6,203 nucleotides of DNA from Bacteroidales bacterium UBA3856 (GTDB taxonomy: Bacteria > Bacteroidota > Bacteroidia > Bacteroidales > UBA932): the NCBI GenBank assembly GCA_002392525.1, contig DGHE01000162.1, forward strand, positions 2,687 to 8,889, read 5' to 3'. The translations under genes were made by a program, and so were the position numbers. Below the pieces are notes generated by a model. The model was not told the DNA's origin and did no database searches. It saw nothing but the letters and a program-made list of their open reading frames with translations. Shown in pieces: positions 5,764-6,203 of this stretch. The stretch's first letter is position 1, and each line of letters starts with the position of its first letter.

Positions 5764-6203
5764 CTATACATTGCCACCACCATCCTGCACTTCGCGGAAT
5801 TCTACGGGCGTCATGCCATATCGCTGCTTGAACTGGATGCGGAAATTGGCCATGGTAAAGCCAACCGCCTCTGCAACATCGCTGATAGCGAGGTTCGGGG
5901 ACTCCCGCAGCATCTCCACAGCCTCGTCCAGGCGGATTTTATTAATATAAGAGGGGAAAGAATCTCCGTCGGCATAAATAGCCATGAGGTCGTTGAGCGT
6001 CTGGCGACGCAGGTTCCAGCGGTCCAGGATGTCCTGCCGCTGCAAACTGGTATTGGCATAGAGACGCTCCGAGCGGATGGCCGTGTCTATCTCGCGGAAC
6101 AACTTCTCAGACTCTGCCTCGGCGGCCTGCAGCGTGGACGCACGGGCCGTCTTTTCATTGATCATGCGGGCCAGGGCATGGTTCTTCTGGGCAATTACGC
6201 CTC
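5764..6203 (-). CDS. AraC-type HTH regulator, C-terminal part of a larger protein (5' end outside window)
   Basis: An ATG at 6165 would give a 133-residue protein, but the same frame stays open upstream to the window edge (GVIAQKNHALAR precedes that Met). The visible 145 residues are therefore probably the tail of a longer protein. The first ~40 visible residues are a charged, Ala-rich helix (KNHALARMINEK...AEAESEKLF). From memory, this resembles the helix after the membrane segment in Bacteroidetes TPR/sensor proteins that end in an AraC domain. The DNA-binding domain follows: first HTH around LQRQDILDRWNLRRQTL, connecting helix FPSYINKIRLDEAVEML, second HTH SDVAEAVGFTMANFRIQF, and the signature YGMTPVEFR. 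It ends GGGNV with a TAG stop at 5764. Its paralog starts 119 bases downstream, and the two probably regulate the adjoining envelope operon. The HTH assignment is firm; the membrane or TPR N-terminus is an inference, and a small stand-alone protein from 6165 is the alternative. Confidence 0.85.
   Translation of the reverse strand, partial: GVIAQKNHALARMINEKTARASTLQAAEAESEKLFREIDTAIRSERLYANTSLQRQDILDRWNLRRQTLNDLMAIYADGDSFPSYINKIRLDEAVEMLRESPNLAISDVAEAVGFTMANFRIQFKQRYGMTPVEFREVQDGGGNV
5829..5849 (-). repeat. 21-bp identical segment shared by both HTH genes (copy 2)
   Basis: This is the second copy of the recognition-helix segment, in the upstream regulator. It is identical to 5329-5349 including synonymous positions. 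This is noteworthy because the proteins as a whole are only a little over half identical. Confidence 0.9.

Noticed and set aside
5743..5771. Inverted repeat ATGTAT/ATACAT with T-tract after the upstream HTH gene, as a terminator
   Set aside because: The T-tract lies inside the loop rather than after the stem, and the arms are only six AT-rich bases, so it does not have terminator geometry.
1..6203. CRISPR array, tRNA, rRNA, insertion sequence or phage genes
   Set aside because: No direct repeats with regular spacers, no tRNA-like cloverleaf, no transposase or phage-like proteins, and no terminal inverted repeats were seen on reading both strands.

Overview
The window looks like a piece of a Bacteroidetes (Bacteroidales-type) chromosome, possibly from a gut lineage; the genus cannot be told. 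The reasons are two lipoprotein signal peptides, an OmpA-family protein with a barrel and a peptidoglycan-binding domain, AraC-type DNA-binding domains related to those at the C-terminus of Bacteroidetes sensor/TPR regulators, AT-rich leaders without clear Shine-Dalgarno sequences, and matches to the Bacteroidetes -7 promoter element (TAnnTTTG). All genes lie on the minus strand, so transcription runs from high to low coordinates.

Layout in transcription order. (1) 6203-5764: the C-terminal part of a regulator that is open to the window edge and ends in an AraC-type helix-turn-helix (HTH) domain. (2) 5644-5270: a complete stand-alone 124-residue AraC-type HTH protein, more than half identical to the first domain. 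(3) 5174-4008: an OmpA-like outer-membrane protein with signal peptide, small beta barrel, Glu/Val/Pro repeat linker and OmpA C-terminal domain. (4) 3978-145: a 1277-residue lipoprotein with about 320 residues of coiled coil followed by about 930 beta-rich residues. (5) 125-1: the first 41 residues of another lipoprotein, running off the window. Genes 3, 4 and 5 are separated by only 29 and 19 bases and probably form one envelope operon. No stretch over 300 bases lacks a gene.

The intergenic regions ahead of the OmpA-like gene and ahead of the stand-alone HTH gene (97 and 119 bases) both contain the same palindromic motif, TTTGGTCC-N2/3-GRACCRAA. The two HTH proteins have an identical recognition-helix core (NFRIQF). 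The simplest reading is a local circuit in which one or both regulators control the envelope operon and the stand-alone regulator gene. This is inferred and has not been shown.

How the envelope proteins may cooperate (inference): the OmpA-like protein anchors in the outer membrane and grips peptidoglycan, while the long coiled-coil lipoprotein projects from the membrane as a stalk with a beta-rich head. The ligand or function of the head is unknown.
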